From: Methylotenera sp.
GTDB lineage: Bacteria; Pseudomonadota; Gammaproteobacteria; Burkholderiales; Methylophilaceae
Assembly: GCA_013141075.1 (NCBI GenBank)
Contig: JABFRQ010000005.1
Coordinates: 434,001-498,000, forward strand
Direction: 5' to 3'
DNA: 64,000 nucleotides
The notes under the pieces were generated by a model. The model had not been told where the DNA came from. It searched no databases and saw only the letters and a program-made list of their open reading frames with translations. Below, piece after piece: positions 63,958-64,000 of the stretch (positions within the stretch are counted from its first letter, which is position 1; each line of letters begins with the position of its first letter). The position numbers and the translations under genes are program-made.

Positions 63958-64000
63958 ATGTCGGAAATCATGCTTGAAGATTGGCGCAATCGCGCTTTAA
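63958..64000 (+). CDS. Start of an unidentified gene, cut by the window end
   Basis: Open frame ATG TCG GAA ATC ... (MSEIMLEDWRNRAL), preceded by CAGGGG 5 bases ahead. 14 codons are too few to name it. Confidence 0.5.
   Translation, partial: MSEIMLEDWRNRAL

Overview
The window looks like a chromosomal segment of a moderately low-GC betaproteobacterium, most likely a Methylophilaceae methylotroph (Methylotenera/Methylophilus-like). That placement is inferred from gene content and protein character; no 16S rRNA gene is present. A core block at 1-9030 holds the 3' end of xerD, an EEP-family phosphatase/nuclease, folB, plsY, tsaD, and the classic rpsU - yqeY - dnaG - rpoD macromolecular-synthesis cluster, ending in a CAU-anticodon tRNA (probably tRNA-Ile2). 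A core-like block returns at about 60.7-64 kb (NarX/NarL-type two-component pair, Sel1-repeat protein, start of one more gene).

Between them, 9030-58952 is a ~50 kb integrated island in the tRNA 3' end. It is bounded by 49-bp direct repeats (8982-9030 and 58904-58952) and has a tyrosine integrase beside attL. Just beyond attR lies the 3' stub of a second, related integrase gene (59001-59078), so islands have accreted in tandem at this tRNA. The left third (9-19.6 kb) is plasmid-derived: excisionase-like protein, TrfA-type initiator with four iterons and a DnaA box, StbB/StbC-like stability genes, VirB5/VirB6 plus a small lipoprotein, MobC, relaxase and an oriT-like region. The T4SS is far from complete, so the element is probably mobilizable rather than self-transmissible.

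The middle (19.6-44.6 kb) is a cargo block flanked by a decayed Tn3-family tnpA on one side and a tnpR resolvase with a res-like site on the other. It carries B12-independent enzymes: nrdAB (class I ribonucleotide reductase) behind a cobalamin riboswitch, an intrinsic terminator and two NrdR-like boxes, and metE with divergent metR and a MetR palindrome. It also has a CrtI-like FAD oxidoreductase, a RegA/PrrA-type response regulator, and a TonB receptor - PepSY - ExbB-like - DUF2149 - periplasmic membrane-anchored CobN-like protein - TonB receptor cluster that resembles the Bacteroidetes hmu haem/tetrapyrrole locus. I read the block as a mobile tetrapyrrole/cobalamin-economy module.

The right third (44.6-58.8 kb) is a defence island: Wadjet jetABCD with an upstream WYL-domain regulator, an AbiE-type MarR/nucleotidyltransferase pair, and a Gabija-like gajAB pair. 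A 17-bp motif (TCGGTAGGTATAGGTGA), usually in pairs about 32 bp apart and always in the same orientation, sits at the boundaries of these modules (19.63, 44.52 and 52.48 kb). It may mark cassette-style assembly. No CRISPR array or rRNA was seen.
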